From assembly GCA_910589415.1 (NCBI GenBank), contig OU342637.1:29046162-29110161 (forward strand): a stretch of 64,000 nt of DNA, given 5' to 3'. Position 1 is the first letter of the stretch, and every line of letters begins with the position of its first letter. The notes beneath the pieces are model-generated. The model was given only the letters and a program-made list of their open reading frames with translations, was not told where the DNA came from and ran no database searches. The position numbers and the translations under genes are program-made. The stretch is from Malachius bipustulatus. Lineage: Eukaryota; Arthropoda; Insecta; Coleoptera; Melyridae. This document shows, in pieces, positions 10,269 through 22,025 of the stretch.

Positions 10269-10805
10269 CATACCTACCTTACTGACTGCAGTCTTTAAAC
10301 GATCACAAATTAATAATTATAATTTGGTGATAACCAGTTAGGTACTTATGTACCTATATTTTCATTGATCATGATTTTAAAACTTATAATATTGTAGTTA
10401 GGTACTGTGATTTATAAGTTTGGTGGGTGGGTAGGTGAATATAAAAAAAACCTATGAAACTTTCAAAAATTTTAAAAATACATGATAAAATTCTATAATA
10501 TTATGCATGCACAAACCCTTTCTAAACTATTTATGTACCTATTGTTTTTATAAGTTACTTTTCTAAGCGCGCTATAAACCTAGACGAACAAATTTAGCTC
10601 CAAAATGAAATTAGATTTTTTTGGTCTGATATTTCAGATAATTTATACTTTTGATTACATACTCGTATTAAGTATTATTACTTCTGATTACAGATATTCA
10701 TTGATTTTATTTGATTTTAGATGAAGAAAAAACATTTGTAAAAAATTTTATAAACTTTTCTTTTATAAGAAAATGTATAAATGATTTAATGATGGCATTT
10801 CAATA
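10269..10805. other. AT-rich non-coding stretch
   Basis: I saw no gene. An acceptor-like TTTTAG at about 10,720 is followed by a short open stretch. Confidence 0.25.
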
Positions 10806-13290
10806 GCACTAAATAATAATCGTGCTACTGTTAATTTCGAAGATATTCCTTGCCCTGAAAGTGAAGAAAAAAATAGCAATGCGACCGTAGTGCCACAGAT
10901 GCCTTAGTTAGTGACCTTAATATTAGATTGCAATAACTGTTTTTAGCTTCTTACCCACCCAGCACCCCTATTTCGCTCCTTGATCCAGAAAAAATTGATG
11001 GAACTTAGGATACGTGGATGTAAATATTTACAAAAGTTTTTTTTCGAAAAAAGAATATAATTAAAAATAATAATAATTATTAATATAAAAATTATTTTGA
11101 ATGTTATTCATTTTTGTTTAATTGATTTTTATCTTATACCGAACGACATGAAAAATTCAATATGGCGGCCATAAGAAAAACAAAAGTAGGCTATGAAAAC
11201 TCTGGAATTTAGTCGGCTTTGAAAATTTTTATAATGTGAAAGGGATAGCTTTTGACGATGTAAGTCTACAAAAAATAATTAATTAATCTCCAATAATAAA
11301 AAAGATATGGCTAAAAAAAGAAATTTTGATTGTTCAGGTTTTTCAGGATATTTCAGCAACGACTGGAAATATTCAAAGAAAAAATTCAAATTAAAAAAAA
11401 AATTAAGCATTAAATTGTGCAGCTTTTCTCTAATTTAACCGAGTCTGTATCTCTTGCCGTTTCCAAGATCCCCATGTAGTACTGTCACTTACAACTGGAC
11501 ACATTATTGTATAGGTTTAGGTAGGTCCTATAATAATAGGTAACATGCTAACATGCAATGATCAAAATATAGGTAAATACTTTTAATGGCTTGAATTTTA
11601 TTTTGATCAGAGCATAATAACGTACGTTGATTGTTTAAAATAAATGTTTTGTTTTTACAATAATTTCATAACACGGAATAAGTACCTACCGTGGGCTGCT
11701 TGCTATATTGACATTTTTTGCCCTCTTAGACCAGCATGCCAGCTGGTTAGTTCTCCAGCAGACCAACAGTTTTGTGATACTAGTAAAAGAATACACATAC
11801 TTTACCTACCAGTCCTACCACCTAGAAATTGAAGAGTGAACTGGAAGACTGGAACTGACTGATTCTTTTGTTTGCTACTTACTCGTTTGTTCCTAAATTA
11901 TGATTTCAGAACATAAATCCCTATCTGGTCGGCAGTAAAATAAACGCAAGTAAAACCGTTGCTGAATAAAATCTTATGTCTTCACACCCGTCTCATTTTA
12001 TGGTACTTAACCACTGAATCATCTTGTTTTATAATGCAGGGTGTCCCAGCTCATTCGAAGCGGTCTCTGTAGGCCAAACGATGGACTTTTTAAAAAAACT
12101 TTTTGAAAATTCAAGTACAGGATCACAATGGCCATAATTTAAAATTATTTTGGGTTATACAGAGTGTCCCATATGAGAGTGGCATATCAAAGTTATGTTT
12201 TTTTAAATGGAATGCTCCTATGTTATTGCATTTTTACATTGTCTGAAAAGAGAAAATAGGATTGGCTTTTACAGTTGGTGTTTAAATTCAGAAGTTTTTG
12301 AGTTATAATCAAGTGAAAATCGTAATTTTTCAAGTTCAAGGCCCTGTACAACGAAAACGGTTCAAGATAGAGAAAAACGGCTTACATGTCCCTATTTTCA
12401 CTTTTTATGTACTATCCTATGGTGTAGATAAAATGTTTATACAGGGTTATAAAAAATTTGAAAAATTCTGAGATTTCTCCACGCGTCACCAAATAAAAAA
12501 ATCAAAGAAAGTACAAATCTTTCTATACCATAGGATAGTACCTAAAAAGTTAAAATAGGGACATGTAAGCCGTTTTTCCCTATCTTCAGCCGTTTTCGTT
12601 GTACAGGGCCTTGAACTTGAAAAATGACGATTTTCAGTTGTTTATAACTCAAAAACTTCTGAATTTAAACACCAACTGTAAAAGCCAATCTTATTTCCTC
12701 TTCTCAGACAATCTAAAAATGCAATAACATAGGAGCATTCCATTTTAAAAAACATAACTTTGATATGCCACTCTCATATGGGACACTCTGTATACTCCAA
12801 AATATTTTTAAATTATGGCCATTGTGATCCTCTACTTGAATTCGCAAATTTTTTTTTGAAAAAATCCATCGTTTGGCCTACAGAGACCGCTTCGAATAAG
12901 CTGGGACACCCTGTATATTAAAATCTTTTTGTGAAATACACAATATGTAGTCCAGTCAGTAAAGTAAAAAATGTACCATCATAAAAAATTAAAAAATCTT
13001 ATTATATGAGATTTTTCTCCAATAAAATAAATATATAAATAAATATCGTATGGCTGTGGTAAAGCCCAAGTGTTGTTAGTGAATTAAATTGGGTAAATAT
13101 ATACATCTACGTATCCTAAGTTCCATCAATTTTTTCGGGACCGAGGAGCGAAATAGGGGTGCTGGGTGGGTAAGAGCTAAAAACAGCCATTGCAAACTAA
13201 TATTAAGGTCACAACTATGGCCTCTTTGACACTACGGTCGCATTGCTATTTTTTTCTTCATTTCATTTTTCTTCAACAGTAGCACGATTA
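10806..13290. mobile_element. Inverted-repeat pair 2 kb apart, enclosing another palindrome
   Basis: The segment 10,806-11,035 (TAATAATCGTGCTACTGTTA through ACTTAGGATACGTGGATGTA) is repeated in reverse orientation at about 13,085-13,290. The left arm has a short open run reading RATVNFEDIPCPESEEK, which looks like degraded coding sequence. It is only partly kept in the right arm. The 12,037-12,913 foldback lies between the arms, so it probably inserted into this older element. A dispersed repeat related to 13.6-14.2 kb fills 11,140-11,450. Confidence 0.55.
12037..12913. mobile_element. CAGGGTGTCC-type foldback with shell and core
   Basis: The ends are CAGGGTGTCCCAGCT and AGCTGGGACACCCTG. The outer shell of about 135 bp (CATTCGAAGCGGTCTCTGTA on the left) is inverted on the right. 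Inside it a second boundary, CAGAGTGTCCCATATGA, opens an inner palindrome that contains CCTGTACAACGAAAACGG and its reverse complement. The same two-layer structure recurs at 50,817, and the same inner core with another shell at 30,475. No transposase is encoded. Confidence 0.85.
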
Positions 13291-13566
13291 TTATTTTGAA
13301 TTTAATTTATTTTGCATTTTCGTTCCAAAAAGCGTAACATCAGTCCCTATAATCTGGATACGATATGAGAAAGCTTATATCCGGCTTGACGTATTCATCA
13401 CCTCTCTGGTCTGGTGCATGTTTATATGTGTTTATACGCCGGCTAACCAGGACCGGACTCCCTACTGCGATTTTTAGTGCCATTTTTTGCTAATCATGAA
13501 TCTGCAAAGCAAATGAATACCTTCCTAGTGTTACTATAGGTATAGATACGTCCTCTACCCCTATAT

Positions 13567-14307
13567 AGGGTGCACCATATATCCTTCTCTATATTGCTAT
13601 TTCCTAACGCTAACAGATACAGGGTCGGTTAAACAAGTCCAAAGGAGCGCAATTTTGTGGCCATCTCGATTCCGTCGAGACATACAAGATATCTGTGACC
13701 GTTCCTGAAATATCCTGAAAAAACTGAAAAATCGAGGTTTCTTATTTTTTCCATATCTTTTTTATTATTGGAGATTAATGAATAATTTTTTGTGGGCTTA
13801 CATAAGTCGGCAAGAGCTACCCATCTGACATTTAAAAAATTTTCAAAGTCGACTAGATCTCAGAATTTTCAGTCTTCATAGAATTTTTTTTTATGTTTAT
13901 TAATTTGTTGTTTCCATTATCTTTTTTATATCGAATGACATAAAAAAATAATATGGCGACCATAAGAAAAACGAAAGTTGACTGTGAAAACTCTTGGATC
14001 TAGTCGGCCTTGAACATTTTTATACTGACAGATGGGTATTATAGCTCTTGACGACTTCTGTAAGCCTACAAAAAATTATTTAGTAATTTCCAATTATCAG
14101 AAAGATATGGCAAATAATATAAGAAATCTCGATTTTTCAGTTTTTTCAGGATATTTCAGGAGCAGTCGCAGATATTTTGTATGTCTTGACGGATTCGAGA
14201 TGGCCACAAAATTGCGCATCTTTTCTCTAATTTAACCGACGCTATATGCTATATCTCTTAGCATTCAGGAGATAGCAATATAGAGAATAGGATATATGGT
14301 GCACCCT
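13567..14307. mobile_element. Foldback palindrome with AGGGTGCACC ends
   Basis: The arms, about 13,567-13,880 and 13,985-14,307, are inverted copies around a spacer that contains ATGGCGACCATAAGAAAAAC. The ends AGGGTGCACCATATATCC and GGATATATGGTGCACCCT match well. The inner arm (CGGTTAAA through TTTCAGGATATTTCAGGA) is a dispersed family seen also at about 11,140-11,450 and 16,680-16,940. Confidence 0.75.
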
Positions 14308-15096
14308 GTATTATAGGTGCCATAGTGAAACTGTAAGATACCCAGATGTAAATATTGACCGATTTTTTCATAATTAATTTATTAAAGGTCATTATTTATT
14401 TACCTTTTATTTATTAGTATTTTTGTTATTTTTTTTAATATTATGTATTTATAAAATGATAAATGATATAGGTAGGTACTTAGGTACGCGGTGTCTCTAG
14501 GCAAGTGCCAATCAGTTGTTATTTTTTTTTAATAATAAAAAAAATCATTAATTTAAGTAATTTTAAAATGAGGGATGACTTCACTTTAGTAATTAGCACA
14601 TTATTTGTGTCTTACATTTATACACAAATTGTAGATTTTCATTATCAAAATATGTATGAAATATCCACTGTTAATGTCGCCATTCTGTAGAAATTCTCGA
14701 TTAAGCAGTAGGTAAGTAGCTGGTAGTCTATTTTTGCCGTACACCGAAGCGACATAATATTTTGCTGTTTAAAGTTCCGATGATGGTATTAGCAATGCTT
14801 TTCGGAAACAGTTTTGATGTTTTTCTAACTTAACTATCACAGATACCATTTTGAAAAATTGGAACAACAAAGTTTCATTTATAAACTACCACATTTTGCA
14901 AAAAAAATTGACAATTTTGAATAGTGCCTTTTTGCACAGCACGATTTTTTGACGAGAATTAGGTATTTAGCCCATTCCTGAAAATTTCAGCCATGTACCT
15001 ACTCTAAAGGCCCACAGGGCGACAACTTATTGCTAGATTGGCACTCTAACCATAGAATACCCTGTAGGTATATGTAATTAATATAGAATGGATCTC
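14308..15096. other. AT-rich non-coding stretch
   Basis: No feature is recognised. Confidence 0.3.
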
Positions 15097-16113
15097 TTAC
15101 TACCGGTTAACCGTTTTAGGTATAGTCCTCTCCTCTATCTATTTTCTAACTTAAAAAAAAATCGGCAGACTGCTGGTATAATAATCTTAAACGCGTATAA
15201 AATCCAATGAAAGGTTCCCGCAGTCGGATAGTCTGTAACACTGGATGCAATCTTTAGACCCCTGAACTGAAATTTTGAGAAGTGGAAGTAGAAAAGGGTA
15301 GAAGATGGATGATTCTACTTTCAGAAAAAGAGGAAAAAAGAGAGAAATACAAGAGACACTAATCGCTGGCCCGGGATGTTGTGAGGAACCTTCACAGAGT
15401 AATGGATCATAAATCAGATAATGCAGCTTTTTATTGACTGCAAAAAATAATAATTGGGATTGTAAGGGATAATAAGGGATTGCTTAAAATTCAAATATGT
15501 GTACAGTATATACCTAAGTAGGTATCTTAATATTACAGGACTCACTGTCTGGTATATTTATTTACACTTCAGAGAGGAATTTGAAACATTTTCTCAATAA
15601 TTTCTTCACTTTCCGACGGTGGCCATCAGATGCGGTTGTCGGATTATTTTTTCCGGTTTGTTTGAGTTTGAATGAAGTACCTACTTCCTTAGTTTTTGTT
15701 TTTATTATTTAGAAAACAGGTTTCTGGAAGCTGCTTATGACTTTTTGTAGCGTAATGTGAGTAATGTGACATCATCCTGCTCCTGCATGTTGCATATCAA
15801 TAAATCTTGATTTATAAGGCAGATTATGATAGGGCACTTATTCTGGTTCCTTTCATTTTAATGAATTGATTTTGTTTTATTTTTATAATACAAAGTATTT
15901 GTTATTTAGTTAAAATTAGCAAACAGTTCAACTTGAACATAATTACTTCAAATATGTTTGTTAATTTGGCATTAGAAGTAGATATGTACATAATTTTGTG
16001 CTAATATTAAGTGAATAAAATAATTTTATCTATTAAATTTTTATTACCGATAGCTTTTTATTTTTTACTGATGAAGGGGATAACCGGTTAATCGTCGGTT
16101 AACCGGTTAGTAA
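15097..16113. mobile_element. Possible TIR element with CCGGTTAACCG ends
   Basis: TTACTACCGGTTAACCG at 15,097-15,113 is matched in reverse by CGGTTAACCGGTTAGTAA at 16,096-16,113, about 1 kb apart. The right end has a second ACCGGTTAATCG just inside. The interior (15,200-15,440 is less AT-rich) encodes nothing I recognise. The words are partly self-palindromic, so chance pairing is possible. Confidence 0.35.
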
Positions 16114-16200
16114 TATTTCATAAAACTAAAACACACATGCAGCCCGAAAATAAGTAGGTATCGGGAAATAAAAAATCTTTATCTTTATATAGTTTTTAAG

Positions 16201-16435
16201 GGCCAGTTGCACAAAAGTTAATTAAAGATTTGTCAGATAATTACTGATTTTAAATTGCCAATTTTGAAAGTATGGGTGAATATTTTGAATGATCTTTTAT
16301 TGTTATTTACCCGTGATTTAACTCTTCTAAAGGGGAGTAGAATTTATTTCCTGACCTGACCAACATTTTGATAATACAGGGCATTTTAAAATCAGTAATT
16401 ATCTGGCAGATCTTTAACGTTTGTGCAACCGGACC
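16201..16435. mobile_element. MITE, 235 bp (same family as 3.3 and 45.1 kb)
   Basis: The left end GGCCAGTTGCACAAAAGTTA and the right end AACGTTTGTGCAACCGGACC are inverted repeats. The next 25 bases inward also pair (GATTTGTCAGATAATTACTG). The internal blocks match the copy at 45,098. It is non-coding. Confidence 0.85.
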
Positions 16436-16677
16436 TAAGATTATTAGACTTATGAAAGTAAATAGAACTTACACTTACGTTTAACAGTAGTAATAACCCA
16501 AGGACATTGATAATTTAGGCGTCGGTCTGTTGCCAAGCAACAAGCTTGAGAAAGTTGTTATAAAATTTTTGAGCATTTATCAAAGTTCGAGGGTTATCGG
16601 ATACAAATTTTTTTGCTAATTATAATATGAAAAAATCAGAGCAAAAACAATTATTTATTTAAAGGTGCAATTAACTT

Positions 16678-16940
16678 TTGTGGCCATAAGACAAACAAAA
16701 GTTGACTTCGAAAATCCCAAGATCTAGTCGGCTTTGGACATTTTTGAAACGTCAAATGAGTAGCTCATTATTTGAGTAGCTCATCATACAAAAAATAATA
16801 AATCTTTTTTCAATAATAAAGAAGATATGGCTAAAATAATAAATCTGCATGCTTCAAGTTTGATCAGGATATTTCAGGAAATTCTGGGATTATTGAGAAA
16901 AAGAATTGCCAAATACTTCGTCTCAAAACAGCGCAACTTT
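16678..16940 (+). repeat. Single arm of the ATGGCnACCATAAG dispersed repeat
   Basis: It runs from GTGGCCATAAGACAAACAAA through AGATCTAGTCGGCTTTGGAC and AGATATGGCTAAAATAATAA to TTTAACCGAC. It is colinear with the arms at 13,940-14,240 and with 11,140-11,450, and it lacks an inverted partner here. Confidence 0.6.
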
Positions 16941-16999
16941 TTTATAATTATTTAACCGACTGCATGAAAAAAACTGAAAAAACCGAAAAAAAACTGCAT

Positions 17000-17031
17000 G
17001 AAACGGTAAGAGATATGACTCTTACCGTTTC
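17000..17031. repeat. Perfect 13-bp hairpin
   Basis: GAAACGGTAAGAG, a six-base loop, then CTCTTACCGTTTC. It is flanked by A-rich sequence on the left and T-rich on the right, so the stem can extend as A-T pairs with mismatches. The function is unknown. Confidence 0.6.
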
Positions 17032-17046
17032 ATTCAGTTTTTTTTT

Positions 17047-17937
17047 ACCTCAGCCTGTATCATAAAATTAAACAACGACCGACTTTTCTGAAAGGTCGTA
17101 TTGTATTTATGGCTTATACAATTTATGGTAGTCATCTTATTAGCCTATTAAATAAAAATTTAATATTTAACTATTAAAAAAGTTAAAAACGCTACATTTG
17201 AATTTTTATCGAAAAATCCTATCGAAATTGTATAAGTAGGTACCTATATATGTCTTTTTTGCAGTACAATTTACAATGGCATACCGAAAATGTAATAAAA
17301 ATAGTTTACCTTTTTGTACGAGACAAAAGATGTCACGTGACCCGGACTCTGGGTGCAACTTTTTTTAAGTAAAAGCTTAATGAACGGAAATAAAATGAAA
17401 TTAATAAATGTAATATACCTTTAATACTATTCAAACATTAATAGTTTCTACAATGTTTTTTTTTTTAGTAGTAAGTAAGTATCCATTAGCGTAAGGATGA
17501 TAATAATTGCGCTAGGACGAACCAGCCTGTACAAAGAGACAATTATTCGTCTATCCGGATCCGGGGACACTTAGATGTTCTGTACTGTATATCCACAGAA
17601 TAGACATATTATTCTGTGCTAATACTGCTTATCCGAGGCCCTGAGAAGTGGCAACAAAGCAGGGTTTCCGGTAATCGGATGGGTATATACTTTTAGTGCA
17701 GTGGGCTATGTATTGACATAAGAACGTTCAGGGATTCTAAAATTCTTAAGGATATAACCAGATTTGTATGTTGTGAAATGTTTACCCCTCGCAGGTTGCT
17801 TCGATTAATATGATGTTTCTCTTCACTTTCAGTTATAATACACACCATCAAGTCTATTATTAAGGGCGGGACTCCGGTTACCTGTGCAACGTACCGGGCT
17901 TCGTGAAATAAGCTTAATGTGTATATATATATATATG
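17047..17937. other. Non-coding stretch before the Penelope-like element
   Basis: No gene is recognised. The stretch ends with a TA tract at about 17,920-17,935, which directly abuts the truncated retroelement. Confidence 0.3.
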
Positions 17938-18774
17938 CATAATAATTCAGTACCTTTCCTAGACACTAAAATTATTAGAAATAACAACTCTCTGATAACA
18001 GAATGGTACACTAAACCTACATACTCTGGCAGGTACATAAATTATTATTCACACCATCCTTACAAAACTAAAATAAATTTAATAATGAATATGAAAAATA
18101 AAATTTTAGAAGTCACACATGAATCATTAAAACAAATTAATCTACATAAATTTTATAATATTATGATTCAAAATTCATATCCAAAAAAACTATTAGATAA
18201 ATTAATTTTCTCAACTACAAATTCATTACAGTTAGTACAAAACTTGAATAATTCTAACGATAGACAAGAAACTGAACAAACAAAATATATTTCTCTTCCA
18301 TACATCAAACCTATTTCAATACAACTAGCTTCAATCCTTAAAACCTCTGAAAGAGATAAAGTTGCTTTTAAAACTGAAAAAACCGTCAAACAATTGTTTT
18401 CAAAATTAAAAGACAAAACACCTACACTACAACAATCAAATGTTGTTTACTCTATACCATGCCTAAACTGTGATCTAAATTATGTAGGACAAACTTCAAG
18501 AAATCTTAAGGACCGCATAACATCTCACAAAAGTGATATAAAAAGAAAGACAGGCGCTTGTGCTTTAACAAAACATATTACTTCCACTGGTCACGAAGCA
18601 GACTATAACAACTCCATAGTTTTAGATTCTGAAGTTAACACTTTTAAACGCACATTTTTGGAAATGGTTAGGATTTCACAAAGACCAAATTTGATAAATT
18701 CTAAGAAAGACATAGACAACTTAAGTAATATTTATAGTCTTTTATTAGAAATAGATAAAAATAAGAATAAATAA
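17938..18774 (+). pseudogene. Penelope-like retroelement polyprotein, C-terminal part with GIY-YIG endonuclease
   Basis: An open frame of 278 codons from the TA tract to TAA encodes the end of a Penelope-like protein. It starts with the last part of the reverse transcriptase and thumb (VPFLDTKI, WYTKPTYSGRYINYYSHHP), then a linker, then a GIY-YIG nuclease. The nuclease has VVY and the CxxC pair in IPCLNCDLNYVGQTSR, followed by R211, H215, ALTKH...TGH (H231, H237), LEMVRI (E260) and PNLIN. Residue numbers count from the in-frame ATG at 17,884, which lies in unrelated DNA and is not a real start. The usual protein is about 700-900 residues, so most of the RT is missing: a 5' truncation typical of these elements. 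The endonuclease frame itself is uninterrupted. Confidence 0.9.
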
Positions 18775-19390
18775 TTTCCAAATATTTAGTGTCTTTCAAA
18801 AATTATTTTTATTTTTACTCTGTTAAATATTTTTTCGATTATTTTTCAGTAAATATCTAGGTATTTTGTGTTACAATAACTTCACTTTCTTAAACAATAA
18901 ATTAATACCTGCTTCCTTCCTTACAATGAAATCAAAAATGATCAAATTGACATCTTTCAAAAAAATTTAAATAAAAATTATTCATATGTAATTCAAATGT
19001 AAAAAAACTTCTAAATTATTTTAAACCCTTTTTTGGAATTAACTTTCCTATGTTATTCGTTCTTGTTATTAGTTATTAGTTTATTAATTCATATTTGTAT
19101 GTTTTTATCCACTACACTTGTCCATGAAAATGATTAACTTTTTAACATCTTCAATTTTTACTCAATTTCTGTAAGTATTATGTAATTTTTTAGTTCCTAA
19201 TTTTTCATTTATACTTACAATTATTTATGTTAATCTTTTCAGTACCCCTGAAGAAGAGCTAAAGAAAAGCTCGAAAGCTTGGGTTAATTAAAAAGAAAAA
19301 AGAGAAATCCAACGTTTTTAATTGGCTGCTATCCCAACATAATTATCAATATTTTATAATTACCTACAGCCAAAACAAATCTAATATTTC
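18775..19390 (+). mobile_element. 3' part of the Penelope-like element
   Basis: This is AT-rich 3' untranslated sequence. It contains CCCCTGAAGAAGAGC followed by AAGAAAAGCTCGAAAGCTTG at about 19,249-19,285, which forms a GAGCT/AGCTC hairpin of the kind found near the 3' end of Penelope-like elements. The element seems to end before the TA tract at 19,391-19,414. TA tracts at both ends suggest insertion into a TA microsatellite. I see no hammerhead here. Confidence 0.6.
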
Positions 19391-20351
19391 TATATATATA
19401 TATATATATATATTTATTTATTTCTCCAAAATCACGATTTTTCGATTTTAAAAACGCTCCTGTAGCTTTATCTTTCAAGATTAGTGAACGAAATTTTGGA
19501 TTCTTGTAAAGCTTGGGAATGACTTTAGATTTTCGTTGAAAAAAAATCCAAAAGTCACGTTACTTCTACAGGGTGTCCTTTCAAAGTTCCCCAAATCCGG
19601 TCCTTGAGGCACGGTTTCTGGCCGCAGTTTTCAATCTAGGGGGCTGAAATTTTTGTGAGAGTAAGATGTCCACAAGGAGTGGTCTGGTATTGCACTTGAG
19701 CAAAATCGGCCGAGCCGTTTCAAAATGGCGTCCATTTGAATTTTTTGAACATTAACGGAAAATTGACAATTTTTTGAACCATTGTATGAGCAAGATGGCA
19801 AAAAAAATTTGAAATCAAATTTACAGGATTTGAAGAAAATTATTGGAAATTTGAGTTAATGCAATAAAATTAGCATATTTTCCATTAATAAGCCAGTGTC
19901 GTGGGTAGGAAAAAGGGTGAAAATGTGTCAATTCTATAACCGTTTATGAGTCCATTTTTGAAGAAGTTGAACCGAAATTTTCCATTTTTTTTTGCTTTAA
20001 CATATAATTTGATGTCTTAGCTTCAATTCGCCTCGATTAATGTAGCACTTTAAACGAAAGATAAAAAAGTTTTTCGCTTGTGCAAAATTAGCTTACACTT
20101 ATATAAAATTATTAAATCGATGAAATGGTTCGCAATTTCTTTTTTATTTTTTTTCACATTCAATTATGAATGGTTCTGAAAATTAGAAGAGCAATCGCAA
20201 CGACAATTAAATCACCTACATGCAGGTGAAAAAAGTATTCAAATTGGTTTTTTAATAACTAAGATATGACCAGTTTAAAAAATAAAATGAGTAGATGTAG
20301 GTACCTGACGTACTACATTATATCTACCCCATCATCACTACAAATTCGAAA

Positions 20352-20442
20352 CGCACCGTGTGGCTCAGTTTGTTACATCCTTGACTAGCTAACTGTTGGA
20401 GTGGGTTCGCATCCACGAGAGGATCATTCTTTTTTTTTTGTA
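20352..20442 (+). repeat. tRNA-like Pol III unit (SINE head or tRNA pseudogene)
   Basis: Box A-like TGGCTCAGTTTGTTA is followed about 30 bases on by box B-like GGTTCGCATCC. A run of ten T, a good Pol III terminator, comes just after. The acceptor and anticodon stems do not close, so this is not an intact tRNA. Confidence 0.45.
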
Positions 20443-21714
20443 GGTAGGTGGAGTTTTCCCAAAAAAAAATCGGATTATTTTTCATTAAATTCATTTTGCG
20501 GAAAATTTACTATTTTTTGAATCCCTGTATGAGCAAGATGGCAAAAAAACTTTCACATCAAGTTAACAGGATTGAAAGAAAATTAATTGAAATTTGAGTT
20601 AATGCAAAAAAATTTGAATTTTTTCCATTAATAAGCCAGTGGCGTGGGTAGGAAAAGAGTGAAAATGGCTTAATTTCTATAACAGTTTTTGAGCACATTT
20701 TTGAAGGAATTGAACTAAAATTTTTACAGTAGACAACTATACTAATACTCTTTAATCTTAAAAAATTTCAAGGATCAAATAAAAAAAATGGCGGAGATAT
20801 TTAAATTTATTTTACATGATGTAAATTTCTCTAAAATTTTAAAAACGCTCTAGTAGCTTCATCTTTCAAGATTAGTGGGAGAAATTTTTTACTCTTGTGA
20901 AACTTTGGGATGACGTTAAATTTTCGTTGAAAAATTTTTCAAAAGTCGCGTTACTTCTACAGGGTGTCCTTTAAAATTTCGAAACATCCGGTCCTATGGC
21001 ACGGTTTTCTGGTAGCAGTTTTCAATCTAGGAGGCTGAAATTTTTATGGGAGGAAGATATTATCCACAAGTAGTGGTCTGGTATTGCATTTTTGAGCAAA
21101 ATCGATCGAGCCGTTTCAAAATGGCGGCTTTTTGAATTTTAGGGAAAAAGGCTATTTTTTAGTCCCTGTATAAGCAATATAGAAAGAAAACTTTTCACAA
21201 CAAAATAATGAGGATGACAATTAAAGGCTTGTTTAATAACTTAGCGATTGAATGTAATATTCAGACCCGGGACTGCTTGATTTAAAACCAGCACCAGCAC
21301 CAGACCAGCGCACCGTTTTCATCGCGCTCGGCTCGGGTGGGACCACCCATGCAGATATGACTGCTCCTGCCAACCCCAATTGCAGAAAATAAAAACTCCT
21401 ACAAACCTGTATTAACAAGATTGGATTAAAATGATTTGAAATTTGAATTAATGCAATAAAATTTTTATTATTTTCATCAGCAAGCTAGTGGCGTGGGTAA
21501 GAAAATGGTAAAAATGGCTAAATTTCTTTAATTGATTATGAGCACATTTTTGAGGGAATTTACCTGAAATTTTCGGAGTAGACAACTACACTAATAGCTT
21601 GTAACTCTGAAACAAATTGAATAATAATAAATTATTATATCAATTACAGCAATCCGATTGTTGAAAAACAATAATGCTTTCTGAACGACACATTTACTCC
21701 AACGGTATGGTGAA

Positions 21715-21763
21715 GACAGAGACATCGATGTTTCAATGGTTATTTCCATCTCATCAGTCTATC
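21715..21763 (-). ncRNA. Hammerhead ribozyme, left arm of second foldback
   Basis: The motif is the same as at 76-124, with intact CTGATGA and GAAA. Stem I reads GATAGA instead of GACAGA and still pairs with TCTGTC through a U.G wobble. Confidence 0.7.
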
Positions 21764-21925
21764 ATATCACCACCACTAGAGAAGTGTGCCGATCAGAAAG
21801 AAAATCAAAAGCTTTAAGCAAAATGATTTGTCGGAAACAAATTTGTTAATGTTTCCGACAAATCATTTTGCTTAAAGTTTTTGATTTTCTTTCTGATCGG
21901 CACACTTCTCTAGTGGTGGTGATAT

Positions 21926-21974
21926 GATAGACTGATGAGATGGAAATAACCATTGAAACATCGATGTCTCTGTC
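21926..21974 (+). ncRNA. Hammerhead ribozyme, right arm of second foldback
   Basis: GATAGA (21,926-21,931), CTGATGA, stem II, GAAA, CATCGATG, TC and TCTGTC (to 21,974) are all present. It carries the same C-to-T change in stem I as the opposite arm. Predicted cleavage is after 21,968. Confidence 0.7.
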
Positions 21975-22025
21975 TTCACCATACCGTTGGAGTAAATGTG
22001 TCGTTCAGAAAGCATTATTGTTTTT

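Larger units (their letters stand above)
19425..22025. repeat. Array of diverged repeats (three block types)
   Basis: Block A (CACGATTTTTC... TACAGGGTGTCCTTT... AATGGCG) is at 19,425-19,780 and 20,820-21,150. Block B (GAGCAAGATGGCAAAAAAA through AGCCAGTGGCGTGGGTAGG) is at about 19,780-19,985, 20,520-20,745 and 21,160-21,600. Block C (TAGCTTGTAACTCT, AAATGGCGGAG) is at 20,745 and 21,595, and again in the duplicated unit that follows. Block B copy 3 is interrupted at 21,240-21,405 by a GC-rich insertion, and block C at 21,640-22,026 by a hammerhead foldback. No coding function is recognised. Confidence 0.6.

Noticed and set aside
21240..21405. GC-rich insertion considered as a SINE
   Set aside because: It may be one, but I could not find convincing paired A and B boxes in either orientation, so it is only mentioned within the array.
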